Of a stretch of 44,290 nucleotides of DNA, positions 16,708 through 25,348 are shown piece by piece; positions within the stretch are counted from its first letter, which is position 1, and the number at the start of each line of letters is the position of its first letter. The stretch spans positions 1 to 44,290 of the forward strand of contig NZ_JAEKEZ010000003.1 of assembly GCF_016650815.1 (NCBI RefSeq), in the 5' to 3' direction. The position numbers and the translations under genes were made by a program. This DNA comes from Pseudomonas sp. TH31 (GTDB lineage Bacteria; Pseudomonadota; Gammaproteobacteria; Pseudomonadales; Pseudomonadaceae). The notes below the pieces were generated by a model. That model was not told the DNA's origin and ran no database searches. It saw nothing but the letters and a program-made list of their open reading frames with translations.

Positions 16708-17655
16708 TTATGCCTTGGGATCAGCCCATTGCGCTCCACGGGTATTCACATATAGCGAATACACCGACTGGCTCGCAGCCATGAACAATCGATTACCGCG
16801 AATGCCCCCGAAGCACAGATTGGCGCAACGCTCAGGCAATTGGATGCGGCCGATTCGTTCACCTTCCGGAGAAAACACCATCACCCCGTCCAATTCCGGA
16901 CTGCCCATCCCCCATCCACACCAGAGGTTGCCGTCCTCATCGCAACGCAGGCCATCCGGAATACCCGGACCGCAGTCGATAAGCACACGGTTGTTGGCTA
17001 GCGCGGCGCCATTGCTCACGACATCGAAGGCCAGGATATTGCGCGGAACGGCACGGCTCTGAACCACATACAACAGCGATTCATCCGGGGAAAACGCCAG
17101 ACCGTTAGGCGCGGCGATGTCACCACTGACAACGATCAGCTCGTTGCTCACCGGATCAAAGCGATAAAGATTGGTCGGCAGCTGCGGGGTATCACGAAAG
17201 CCTTCGTAATCGTTCAGGCCGAACGGTGGGTCGGTGAACCAGACCGTGCCGTCTGATTTCACCACCACGTCGTTCGGTGAGTTCAAGCGCTTGCCATCGA
17301 AGCTATCGGCCAGCACAGTGAGGGTGCCGTCATATTCGGTGCGGGTGACGCGGCGAGTGCCGTGCTCGCAACTGACTAGCCGCCCCTGACGATCGCGGGT
17401 ACTGCCATTCGTAAAGTTCGACGGCTTGCGAAAGACGCTGACAGCACCGGTTTCCTCTTCCCATTTCATGATGCGATTGTTGGGAATGTCACTCCAGAGC
17501 AAGTGGCGGCCGTCACCGAACCACACCGGGCCTTCGGTGAAACGCATGCCGGTGGCCAGGCGTTCGACGCCAGCCAGCACGATACGGTACTTGTCGAAAC
17601 TAGGATGCAGGCTCTGTACGGCGGCATCCGGATATGAGCTGGTCGGCTCCCACAT
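16708..17655 (-). CDS. SMP-30/gluconolactonase-type lactonase
   Basis: 315 residues of the six-bladed propeller SMP-30/LRE family. The metal-binding Glu is in RFTEGPVWFGDGRHLLWSDI, the Asn in SPNDVVVKSDGTVWFTDPPF and NGLAFSPDES, and the Asp in IPDGLRCDEDGNLW. Members hydrolyse sugar-acid lactones with a divalent metal. There is no signal peptide, so it acts in the cytoplasm. GGAG lies 8 bases before the ATG at 17655. In the operon it probably opens the 1,4- or 1,5-lactone of the sugar acid handled by the neighbouring SDR, aldolase and kinase. Confidence 0.85.
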   Translation of the reverse strand: MWEPTSSYPDAAVQSLHPSFDKYRIVLAGVERLATGMRFTEGPVWFGDGRHLLWSDIPNNRIMKWEEETGAVSVFRKPSNFTNGSTRDRQGRLVSCEHGTRRVTRTEYDGTLTVLADSFDGKRLNSPNDVVVKSDGTVWFTDPPFGLNDYEGFRDTPQLPTNLYRFDPVSNELIVVSGDIAAPNGLAFSPDESLLYVVQSRAVPRNILAFDVVSNGAALANNRVLIDCGPGIPDGLRCDEDGNLWCGWGMGSPELDGVMVFSPEGERIGRIQLPERCANLCFGGIRGNRLFMAASQSVYSLYVNTRGAQWADPKA

Positions 17656-17697
17656 ACAACGTTCTCCACGGCTTTTTGTTGGCTGGCGGGCAAATGC

Positions 17698-18462
17698 TCA
17701 GCGTTGGCTCAGACGCTGAAGCATAGACCTGGCGCCACGCATCACGATTGAGGTGTCAGTCGCCACGCCGACCACCGCGATACCCTCGGCGATGCGTCGC
17801 TCGGCCTCAGCCTCATTGAGCGTCAGGTAACCGGCTGGTTTACCAAGCGCACGCAAGCGGCGAAACGCATCGTCCACCGCGGCTTGCACTTCGGGGTGCT
17901 GGGTGTCACCCAAATGGCCAAGTGAAGCGGCGAGATCCGCGGGGCCAATGAAGATGGCATCAATACCCTCGACAGCGGCAATCTCTTCCAGGTTGGCCAG
18001 CCCTTCGACGGTTTCGATTTGCGCCAGAATGCAGATTTCATCTGCTGCGGTACGCAGATAATCGGTGTTCAGGCCATAGTCGGCCGCGCGCGAGCTACCC
18101 GACACGCCGCGCACACCGAATGGAGGATAGCGGGTGTAACTGACTGCCTCGCGGGCTTCATCGGCGGACTGGATGCACGGTAACAACAGGGTCTGCGCGC
18201 CAGCGTCGAGAATGCGTTTGATCAGGATCATCTCCGACCATGCCGGACGTACGATCGCGCTTGTGCCATGGGCGGCCATGGCTTGCAGTTGAGCAATGAT
18301 CTCCCCCATGTCGTTGGGCGAATGCTCGGTGTCCAGCATGATCCAGTCAAAGCCGCAGCCTGCCAGCAATTCCACCAAGGTGTTGCTGCCCAGGGTGGAA
18401 AACATGCCGAGTTGCTGTTGTTGCGACAATGCCTGTCTGAAGTGATTGGTTCGGGTCTTCAT
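17698..18462 (-). CDS. HpcH/HpaI-type class II pyruvate aldolase
   Basis: 254 residues of the HpcH/HpaI family. The catalytic base region is MLDTEHSPND (His47), with Arg72 in VRPAW. The metal ligands are Glu150 in QIETVEGLANL and Asp176 in FIGPADLAASLG. Such enzymes cleave 2-keto-3-deoxy sugar acids or 4-hydroxy-2-keto acids to pyruvate and an aldehyde (HpaI, GarL, RhmA). AGGAC precedes the ATG. It lies between the MHS transporter and the lactonase with gaps of 48 and 42 bases. It offers a second exit from the pathway besides the kinase/decarboxylase pair transcribed divergently. Confidence 0.85.
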   Translation of the reverse strand: MKTRTNHFRQALSQQQQLGMFSTLGSNTLVELLAGCGFDWIMLDTEHSPNDMGEIIAQLQAMAAHGTSAIVRPAWSEMILIKRILDAGAQTLLLPCIQSADEAREAVSYTRYPPFGVRGVSGSSRAADYGLNTDYLRTAADEICILAQIETVEGLANLEEIAAVEGIDAIFIGPADLAASLGHLGDTQHPEVQAAVDDAFRRLRALGKPAGYLTLNEAEAERRIAEGIAVVGVATDTSIVMRGARSMLQRLSQR

Positions 18463-18510
18463 GAAATGTCCTCAACCGCGAGTACAACCCGCGGGATATG
18501 AATAACGGAG

Positions 18511-19905
18511 TTAGATGCGTTTAGCTTTCAGAAGGAAGGCGCAGCCACTGGAAAGAACAGCGATGGCAATCATGTAGGCCACCACATAGCCGTAGCTGCC
18601 GTACTGGGTCAGCAGCATGGTGGCGATGATCGGTGATATCCCGCCACCGAGGACCGGGCCGATCTGCTGGACCAGCGACAACCCGCTGTAGCGAATGCGT
18701 GCCGGAAAGAGTTCGGAGAAATAGGCGCCCTGGGCGCCGTACACCGAACCGTGGCCCAAGGCCAAACCCATCGCCAGCGCCGCGCAGATCCAAGTGACAT
18801 CGCCCGTGTTGAGCATCATGAAGAACGGATAGGCGAGCACTGCCTGGAACAACAGGCCACCGATATACACCTTGCGTCGGCCGATGCGGTCGGACAAGGC
18901 ACCGAACAGCGGCAGCATCACGCATTCCAGTGCCGCGCCGATCAGCACGCCATTGAGGATCACCTGGCGTGGCATGCCCAGTTTGGTCATGCAATAAGTG
19001 ATCGCGAACACCGCATAGATGTTGAACAGTCCGCTCTCGGCGATCTTTGAACCGATGCCCAGCAGAATGCTGCTGTAGTGCTTGCGCACCGCTTCGACCA
19101 CTGGAGCTTCGGCGGTCTTGCCTTCAGCCTGAAGGCTACGGAACGCCGGGGTTTCAGCGAGCTGGAATCGAATGAACAGGCCGATCCCGACCAGGACGAT
19201 GCTGATCAGGAAAGGAATGCGCCAGCCCCAGGAAAGGAAGTCCGCCTCGCTCATCACGCTGGAAATACCGGCCAGCAACACAATCGGCAGCACTATGCCA
19301 GCCGGCACGCCGGCATGCACCAGTGCGCTATAGAAGCCGCGTTTTTCAGGCCGGGCATGCTCGATGACCATGACCATGCCACCACCGTATTCACCACCGA
19401 TGCCAATGCCTTGGGCCAAGCGCAAGGCTACCAGCAGAATCGGAGCAAAAATGCCAATCGAGTTGTAGGACGGTACGAGGCCGATGGCGAAGGTGCCCAA
19501 GCCCATGATCGACATGGTGATCAGCAAGGCTTTCTTGCGTCCGAACTTGTCACCGAAGTGGCCAAAGATAATCCCGCCGATCGGTCGGGCGCAGTAGCCG
19601 ACGAAGAACGTCACAAACGCCGCCAGCGAACCCACCAACGGGTCAGTGCTGGGAAAGAAGATGGTGTTGAAGACAAGCGCTGTCGCCACGGCGTAGAGGC
19701 CGAAGTCGTAGTACTCGACCATGTTGCCGAGGCAACTGGCGAACGCGACTTTGCGCATGTCGCTGTCGTTGGTAGTGACGATCCCCGCCGATGCGGAGAC
19801 GTTGGTGCTGGTGCTAACGGTATTCCTGTGGCTTGCCGCCAGGCCCGCGTCGGGCGTATTTGAGAAATCCTGCACAGTGTCGGTCCTCTTCTTGTTGTTA
19901 TCCAC
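18511..19905 (-). CDS. MHS-family MFS transporter 1
   Basis: 464 residues from a GTG at 19905 with AGGA 8 bases upstream. The metabolite:H+ symporter signature is GNMVEYYDFGLY in helix 1, with motif A GHFGDKFGRKKAL and the second copy ALSDRIGRRKVY. A long hydrophilic N-terminal tail (about 45 residues, SNTPDAGLAASHR...) precedes it. MHS carriers import organic acids such as shikimate, citrate or alpha-ketoglutarate together with protons. As first gene of the six-gene operon it probably imports the sugar acid or lactone that the operon degrades. Confidence 0.85.
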   Translation of the reverse strand: MDNNKKRTDTVQDFSNTPDAGLAASHRNTVSTSTNVSASAGIVTTNDSDMRKVAFASCLGNMVEYYDFGLYAVATALVFNTIFFPSTDPLVGSLAAFVTFFVGYCARPIGGIIFGHFGDKFGRKKALLITMSIMGLGTFAIGLVPSYNSIGIFAPILLVALRLAQGIGIGGEYGGGMVMVIEHARPEKRGFYSALVHAGVPAGIVLPIVLLAGISSVMSEADFLSWGWRIPFLISIVLVGIGLFIRFQLAETPAFRSLQAEGKTAEAPVVEAVRKHYSSILLGIGSKIAESGLFNIYAVFAITYCMTKLGMPRQVILNGVLIGAALECVMLPLFGALSDRIGRRKVYIGGLLFQAVLAYPFFMMLNTGDVTWICAALAMGLALGHGSVYGAQGAYFSELFPARIRYSGLSLVQQIGPVLGGGISPIIATMLLTQYGSYGYVVAYMIAIAVLSSGCAFLLKAKRI

Positions 19906-19951
19906 TCGTCATTCCTACAACTCAATTTTTAATTTGATCGGAATGCGAACA

Positions 19952-19972
19952 TTTGTTTCTATTCTGAACAAA
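19952..19972. promoter_or_regulatory. candidate IclR operator between divergent operons
   Basis: TTTGTTT, a 7-base spacer and GAACAAA form an inverted repeat (6 of 7 pairs) in the 151-base region between the MHS operon and the kinase gene. Its place between two divergent transcription units, one of which encodes an IclR protein, makes it a reasonable operator. No other copy is seen in the window. Confidence 0.35.
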
Positions 19973-20056
19973 AGTATTGACCGCCACTCCCAAGGTGTCA
20001 ACATGTGTATGACCCGATCGGAACCACGAACCCAAAACAACAATGAGGAACTGCTC

Positions 20057-21363
20057 ATGACTACCCTCCCCGGCCGCCCCTTGCTGGGCTGTATTGCCGA
20101 TGACTTCACGGGCGCCACGGATCTGGCCAACATGCTGGTGCGAGGAGGTATGCGCACACAGCAGAGCATCGGCATTCCTGACGCCGAGGTACTCGAGCAA
20201 CTCGATGCGGATGCCATTGTCATAGCACTCAAGTCCCGCACCGTGCCCGCAGCCGAAGCAGTGGAGGAGTCCTTGCGTGCGCTGGCCTGGCTGCGTGAAC
20301 GCGGCTGTGAACAGATTTTCTTCAAGTACTGCTCGACATTCGATTCCACCTCAGCCGGCAATATCGGCCCGGTCAGCGAGGCGTTACTGGCCGCGCTGGA
20401 CAGCGATTTCACCCTTGCCTGCCCGGCCTTTCCGGAAAATGGACGGACGGTATTTCGCGGCCACTTATTCGTTCAGGATCAGTTGCTCAGTGAATCAGGC
20501 ATGCGGCACCACCCACTGACACCAATGACCGACGCCAATCTGGTGCGCGTGCTGCAATCCCAGAGCCAGGCCGCCGTTGGCTTATTGCGGTATGACACGA
20601 TTGCCAGCGGCGTCGACTGCATTCGTGCACGCATCACTGAATTGCGTGCCGAAGGCGTCAGCCTCGCAATTGCCGATGCGTTGTCCGATGCAGACCTGGT
20701 TGTGCTCGGCGAGGCGTGCGCCGACCTACCGTTACTCACTGGCGGCTCGGGTCTCGCCCTCGGTCTACCAGCGAATTTCCGGCGTGCTGGCAAGCTGCGC
20801 GACTTGAATGCGGCCGAGGTCCCGAATGTCGAGGGTGGCGAGGTGGTACTGGCCGGTAGTGCATCCCTGGCAACCAATGCACAGGTAGCTACTTGGCTGG
20901 CTGCCGGTCGCCCCTCCCTGCGCATCGACCCTCTGGCGCTCGCGGCTGGCGAGCCAGTGGTCGAACAAGCTCTCGTGTTCGCGCGCGACAACACGCAGAC
21001 CGTACTGATCTATGCCACCAGTACGCCGGAAATCGTCCAGCAAGTGCAACTTGAGCTGGGTGTGGAGCGCGCAGGTAGCCTGGTTGAAAGAGCGCTGGGT
21101 GATATCGCCCGGGACTGGTCGAGTCCGGCGTGCGGCGCTTCGTTGTAGCCGGCGGAGAAACGTCAGGTGCGGTGGTCCAGGCATTGGGTGTGCGCCTATT
21201 GCGCATCGGCGCGCAAATTGATCCAGGCGTTCCGGCAACGATCAGCAGCGGCGAACAGTGCCTGGCACTGGCGCTCAAATCGGGCAACTTCGGTGGCCCG
21301 GACTTTTTCGACAAGGCCTTGCGTCAGTTGGCCAACGGTGTACCGACAGGAGCCATGCAATGA
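20057..21363 (+). pseudogene. OtnK-type four-carbon acid sugar kinase (DUF1537), one-base frameshift
   Basis: The start at 20057 follows AGGA by 6 bases. The N-terminal domain shows GCIADDFTGATDLANMLVRG and LKSRTVPAAEAV, the middle STFDSTSAGNIGPV, and the C-terminal nucleotide domain FVVAGGETSGAVVQALGV with SGEQCLALALKSGNFGG. The frame breaks near 21111: one G is missing from a G run (GGG at 21111-21113). Restoring it gives DIARGLVESGVRRFVVAGG and a 435-residue protein of normal length. OtnK phosphorylates 3-oxo-tetronates at C4. The gene overlaps the next by ATGA. A sequencing error is the most likely cause, because both halves are otherwise perfect. Confidence 0.75.
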
Positions 21364-21998
21364 GCAATGAAAACTGTCTGCGCGAAGAGATCTGCGATGT
21401 CGGCCGCTCGCTGCATGGCCGTGGCTACACGGTGGGCAGTGCCGGTAACATCAGCGCGCGGTTAGACGATGGCTGGCTAATCACACCTACTGATGCTTGC
21501 CTGGGGCGCCTAGAGCCGACGGCGATCGCCAAGGTCAATTTCGACGGCGAATGGGTATCCGGCGGTAAGCCGTCCAAGACCCTGGCCCTGCATCGCCAAG
21601 TGTACGACCGCAATCCAGAGGTGGGCGGCGTGGTACATACCCATTCGACACATCTGGTGGCACTGACCTTGGCCGACATCTGGGAGAAGGACACCATCTT
21701 GCCGCCGATCACGCCCTATCAGGTGATGAAAGTCGGGAAGATCCCGCTGATTAACTATGAGCGACCCGGTTCGCCGAAGGTCGCCGAACAGGTCGCCCGG
21801 TTGGCCAACAGCGTTCGCGGGGCAATGCTCGAACGCCTCGGCCCGGTGGTCTGGGAAAGCTCGGTGTCCAAGGCCTGTTACGCCTTGGAAGAGTTGGAGG
21901 AAACAGCCCGACTGTGGCTGATGACCACTCCCCGCCCTCTGCCTCTCGACCAAGAAGCATTGACCGAGCTTTATGAGGTATTCGGCGCGCGGTGGTGA
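21360..21998 (+). CDS. OtnC-like class II aldolase/decarboxylase, variant active site
   Basis: 212 residues, coupled to the kinase by an ATGA overlap. The class II aldolase fold is clear: YTVGSAGNISARL, ITPTDACLGRLEP, the metal-binding HTHSTH (His93, His95), PPITPYQVMKVGKIPLI and EELEETARLWL. OtnC converts 3-oxo-tetronate 4-phosphate to dihydroxyacetone phosphate and CO2. Two residues usually conserved differ: the Glu of PSKE is Thr (KPSKTLALH) and the His of NHGPV is Leu (ERLGPVVW). This may be a distinct subfamily with another metal geometry or substrate. It is the last gene before a good terminator. Confidence 0.75.
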   Translation: MSNENCLREEICDVGRSLHGRGYTVGSAGNISARLDDGWLITPTDACLGRLEPTAIAKVNFDGEWVSGGKPSKTLALHRQVYDRNPEVGGVVHTHSTHLVALTLADIWEKDTILPPITPYQVMKVGKIPLINYERPGSPKVAEQVARLANSVRGAMLERLGPVVWESSVSKACYALEELEETARLWLMTTPRPLPLDQEALTELYEVFGARW

Positions 21999-22010
21999 TC
22001 ATCCTGCTTT

Positions 22011-22042
22011 AGCCGATACCCGCCCTGGGTCGGCTTGCTTTT
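22011..22042 (+). terminator. rho-independent terminator of the kinase/aldolase unit
   Basis: AGCCGA-TA-CCC and GGG-TCGGCT form a 9-bp stem interrupted by a two-base bulge, with loop GCCCT, followed by TGCTTTT. It starts 12 bases after the aldolase stop. Confidence 0.6.
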
Positions 22043-22276
22043 ACGACGGCTGCTCAGCGAGAAAAATCCAGGTTTCCATTACGGAATCGGGGTTCAACGA
22101 AACGCTTTCGATGCCCTGCTCCATCAGCCATTTGGCCAAATCAGGGGTTCCGAAGGGACCTGACCGCAAATGCCGATGTACTTGCCGGCCTTGTTGCACG
22201 CGGCAATGGCGTTAGCCAGCAGCTTCTTGACCGCAGGATTACGCTCGTCGAACAGGTGAGCGATGATCCCGGAGTC
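22041..22276 (-). pseudogene. ppsA: 3' remnant of phosphoenolpyruvate synthase
   Basis: The minus strand encodes the C-terminal ~78 residues of PpsA. DSGIIAHLFDERNPAVKKLL is followed by NAIAACNKAGKYIGICGQ and, after a one-base frameshift near 22160, by PFGTPDLAKWLMEQGIESVS and LNPDSVMETWIFLAE to a TAA at 22041. Upstream of 22276 the similarity stops abruptly (LYTSATRVCW is unrelated). The piece includes the distal part of the PEP/pyruvate-binding domain but is non-functional. A fragment of a core gene here points to an old recombination or duplication event joining two accessory blocks. It is antisense to, and slightly overlaps, the terminator of the aldolase unit. Confidence 0.7.
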
Positions 22277-22356
22277 CCAACAAACCCTAGTCGCAGACGT
22301 GTATAGGGGGGACGCAACGCGCCTCATGTAATCGTTTCCTTTGAAAAACATCAGGT

Positions 22357-22381
22357 AAAAAAAGGCCTGCCGAAGCAGGCA
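22357..22381 (-). terminator. rho-independent terminator of the porin gene
   Basis: GCCTGC-CGAA-GCAGGC (22366-22381) is a perfect 6-bp hairpin with a stable tetraloop. On the minus strand it is followed by CTTTTTTT. It lies 20 bases after the porin stop. A-runs on both sides mean it could also stop plus-strand transcripts. Confidence 0.8.
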
Positions 22382-22401
22382 AAAATTTGCTGGAGGAGCA
22401 C

Positions 22402-23709
22402 TTACAGAATGGAAAGCGGATATTGAATGATCAGACGGTTCTCATCGAAGCTGTTGGTATTGCCGTAATTTCGACGCAGGGTCGAGTTACGCCAGCGCAC
22501 GCTGAGGTTTTTCAATGCACCGCTCTGAAGGACATAAGCCACCTCGGTCTCACGACCACGGTCCTCACCATCAGTGACGGCTCCGGAATGGACATTGGTG
22601 CCTTTGATAAACCGGTTCATCAAGGTCAATCCCGGAACGCCCATGGCCGCGAAATTGTAGTCGTGGCGCACCTGCCAGGAACGTTCCTTGGCACCGTCAT
22701 AGCTCCAGCCATAACTGTCGTTAGCCAAGGTCCCACCGCTTGTTCCTGCAACGCGCTGCCAGCCGGTGTCACCCGTGAGGCGCTGCAAACCTACGTAGAA
22801 AGTACTACCGCCAGTCTTGAGCGAAAACAGGCCTGAGAGCGTGCGGTTGTCCTGGTCACCGGCCAGCGCTGAACCATCCTCCTCCCCAATGAAGTAGCCA
22901 ATGTTCGCGCCCAGGGTGAGGTTGTCGTTGATCGGTTGCGAGTGCAAAAGCTGGAAATATTTCTGCTGGTACACATCTTCGAGTTGAGCGTACCAAGCCC
23001 CAACCATTGTTCGATTGTTATTGAAGCTGTACTCGCCACCGGCAAAATTGAAATGATCAGATTCGATCGTGTTTTTGCCATGCACCACGGTACCGACTCC
23101 GTTTTGCGAGAGTTTCTCCATGCTTGCATCGTTGCGCTGGCTGTTCCCACGGAACTGGCCGCCATACAGAGTGACATTGGTCAATTCCTTGGAGGTGATT
23201 TGCGCGCCCTCCAGAGTTTGAGGCAATGAACGACCATCATCGGCGCGTAAAATAGGCAGTACCGGCATCCACTCACCGACTTTCAGCTCGGTCTTCGAGA
23301 ACTTCATTTTCCCGGCTACCGCCAGTCGCCCAAAGTCATCCGCCGGCCGATTGCCGTCATGCGTCGGCAGCAGCTGCGTACCGTAGGTACCTCTTCCCCC
23401 ATCCAGCTTGACGGAGAGCATACCCAATGCGTCGACCCCAAAACCGACCACGCCAGTGGTGAAGCCAGACTTCGCATCAAGGATGAAGCTCTGCGTCCAC
23501 TCCGCTGCTTCGCCACGCTTTGTTGGCCCAGGAACAGCTTTGGAGGGGCCGTTATCGACAAAATTACGGTTCATGTAGAAATTGCGTAAGTTAAGGGTGA
23601 CCTTGGCATCGTCGACGAAGCCCTCCGCCTGGACAAAGGGCGCCAAACTTGCGGCGCCAATGGCAATGGCCAACGTATTGCGAGTCACCCGGGTCAGCTT
23701 GAGGTTCAT
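22402..23709 (-). CDS. OprD-family outer membrane porin
   Basis: 435 residues from the ATG at 23709, chosen because GGGAG lies 8 bases upstream. Residues 1-28 are a signal peptide (MNLKLTRVTRNTLAIAIGAA then SLAPFVQA), giving a mature protein starting EGFVDDAKVTLNLRNFYMNR. That start, the interior TLEGAQITSKELTNVTLYGG and the C-terminal ENRLIIQYPL are typical of OprD-family channels, 18-stranded barrels for small carboxylates (for example OpdK for vanillate, PhaK, BenF). It follows an MHS carrier on the same strand, so outer- and inner-membrane uptake of the same organic acid is likely. A strong terminator follows. Confidence 0.9.
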   Translation of the reverse strand: MNLKLTRVTRNTLAIAIGAASLAPFVQAEGFVDDAKVTLNLRNFYMNRNFVDNGPSKAVPGPTKRGEAAEWTQSFILDAKSGFTTGVVGFGVDALGMLSVKLDGGRGTYGTQLLPTHDGNRPADDFGRLAVAGKMKFSKTELKVGEWMPVLPILRADDGRSLPQTLEGAQITSKELTNVTLYGGQFRGNSQRNDASMEKLSQNGVGTVVHGKNTIESDHFNFAGGEYSFNNNRTMVGAWYAQLEDVYQQKYFQLLHSQPINDNLTLGANIGYFIGEEDGSALAGDQDNRTLSGLFSLKTGGSTFYVGLQRLTGDTGWQRVAGTSGGTLANDSYGWSYDGAKERSWQVRHDYNFAAMGVPGLTLMNRFIKGTNVHSGAVTDGEDRGRETEVAYVLQSGALKNLSVRWRNSTLRRNYGNTNSFDENRLIIQYPLSIL

Positions 23710-23826
23710 TATTATTGCTCCCAAGGAAGATCAATCGACAAAAAGGTAGTGTCGCGAAGACTTGTATAAAGGTCCCCACGTTGTGTTCTTCAAGATTTCT
23801 AATGCGCGACGCTAATTTCCATCCCA

Positions 23827-23856
23827 CTTAGCGTGGCCATCAATGACCACACTAAG
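23827..23856 (-). terminator. hairpin between the MHS transporter and the porin
   Basis: CTTAGCGTGG (23827-23836) and CCACACTAAG (23847-23856) pair over 10 bases with one mismatch and a 10-base loop, 12 bases after the transporter stop (minus strand). No T-run follows, so it may attenuate rather than end transcription into the porin gene. Confidence 0.4.
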
Positions 23857-23868
23857 CACTCACGGATA

Positions 23869-25266
23869 TCAGGCGGTTTCAACCCCACTCAACGCTCTTG
23901 AGCGAGCCTCTTCATAGCTCTGCTTGGATACTGGCCGAGCATCGACAGCCCCCAAGTCCTGCATCGGGACCCGATAAGTTTCCGGTGCACAGTAGGCGGC
24001 GAAAGCTGAGATACACGTCACACCCAAAGTGATTGAACCGATGACCAGAGGGATATTCTCAGTGCCTGGCGGGGCCGCCAGTGTGAAAACAGCGGGCAGC
24101 ATGGCGGTAAACAAGGTACCGACGTTTTGCGCGATCGCCATGGCCGAACACCGATAACGGGATGGGAACTGTTCCGGATAGAAGCTTGGGAAGATGGCGT
24201 TGTAGCCTTGGTAGACGATGCCCCACATCAGCATGGACATGAGAAACGCCATCGGCAGATTATGAATGCTGATCGCATACAGGTAACCAAACGAGAGCAA
24301 CCCGGACCCCAAAGCACCACCGATAATCATCGGTCGCCGGCCAATTTTGTCGGACAGATTACCCACGAAAGGAATAATCAAGACCGCGACGATGTTGCCG
24401 AAAACCGGAATCCACAAGTAAACGCTTTTATCAAACCCGACACCGTAGACCGGCTGCACCGCATAGACCGCACCGAACACCGTAGTGACAACTGGAATAA
24501 CGTTCATCAGTGCTATACCGACGACGATCAGCATACTTTTCCAGCTGTAACGGAAGGCCTCAGAGATAGGCGAACGGGTGATCTTGTTTTGTGCCTCGAC
24601 ATCAATAAACACCGGGGTCTCACTCACGCCACGGCGGATGAAATACCCGGCGATCAGCACACCGGCACTCATCAGGAACGGTATACGCCAGCCCCATGAG
24701 TTGAAGTCCTCAGCAGACATGAAATAGGCCAGAGGCAGGAAGACTGCGGCGGCAAGTACTTGCCCGAATTGGACGCCTTGCAAGGTGAAACTTGCAAAGT
24801 ACCCTCGTCGCCCGAATGGCGCATGCTCGAGAATCATCGAACTGGCACCCGAGATCTCCCCCGCCACTGCGAAGCCCTGCACCAGACGGAGCAACACCAG
24901 AGCGATCGGAGCCCAAATCCCGACCTGATTGTAGGTGGGCAACAAGCCAACACCCATGGTCGCGATGCCCATCAGGAACATACACAGCAACAGCACGGTT
25001 TTTCGACCGCGGGTATCGCCCCAGTGACCAAGGAAAAATGCACCGACTGGTCGCGCCAGATAACCGACACCGTACGTCGCCAGCGAGAGCGCAATGGCAA
25101 CCTTAGGATCGGTCGAGGGGAAAAACAACTGAGGAAAAATCAACGCTGCCGCTTGGGCATAGATGAAAAAATCGTAGTACTCCAATGCAGAACCAATCCA
25201 GCCGCTGGCGGCCGCTTTCTTCGATTGCGTTGTGCTATTGGGCTCTTGGACCGTGGAATTACTCAT
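23869..25266 (-). CDS. MHS-family MFS transporter 2, ShiA-like
   Basis: 465 residues from the ATG at 25266, with GGTG 7 bases upstream. Helix 1 carries SGWIGSALEYYDFFIYAQAA, motif A is GHWGDTRGRKTVL, and the repeat copy is GNLSDKIGRRPMI. The family includes the shikimate permease ShiA and dicarboxylate carriers. It is downstream of the variant dehydroquinase (82-base gap) and upstream of the porin, all on one strand. Together with the Gfo/Idh-type enzyme at the head of the operon this suggests import of quinate, shikimate or a related cyclic acid. The substrate is inference from context. Confidence 0.85.
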   Translation of the reverse strand: MSNSTVQEPNSTTQSKKAAASGWIGSALEYYDFFIYAQAAALIFPQLFFPSTDPKVAIALSLATYGVGYLARPVGAFFLGHWGDTRGRKTVLLLCMFLMGIATMGVGLLPTYNQVGIWAPIALVLLRLVQGFAVAGEISGASSMILEHAPFGRRGYFASFTLQGVQFGQVLAAAVFLPLAYFMSAEDFNSWGWRIPFLMSAGVLIAGYFIRRGVSETPVFIDVEAQNKITRSPISEAFRYSWKSMLIVVGIALMNVIPVVTTVFGAVYAVQPVYGVGFDKSVYLWIPVFGNIVAVLIIPFVGNLSDKIGRRPMIIGGALGSGLLSFGYLYAISIHNLPMAFLMSMLMWGIVYQGYNAIFPSFYPEQFPSRYRCSAMAIAQNVGTLFTAMLPAVFTLAAPPGTENIPLVIGSITLGVTCISAFAAYCAPETYRVPMQDLGAVDARPVSKQSYEEARSRALSGVETA

Positions 25267-25348
25267 TGTAATCACCGTTATTATTGTTATCGGATACAGA
25301 GTACTAGCGACCCTTCAAAGCAGTCGCCAATAAGCTATTTCGTTGATT

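Noticed and set aside
19078..19863. 261-codon open frame antisense to the first MHS transporter
   Set aside because: Shadow of the transporter gene; rich in His, Gln and Arg as expected for the complement of hydrophobic codons.
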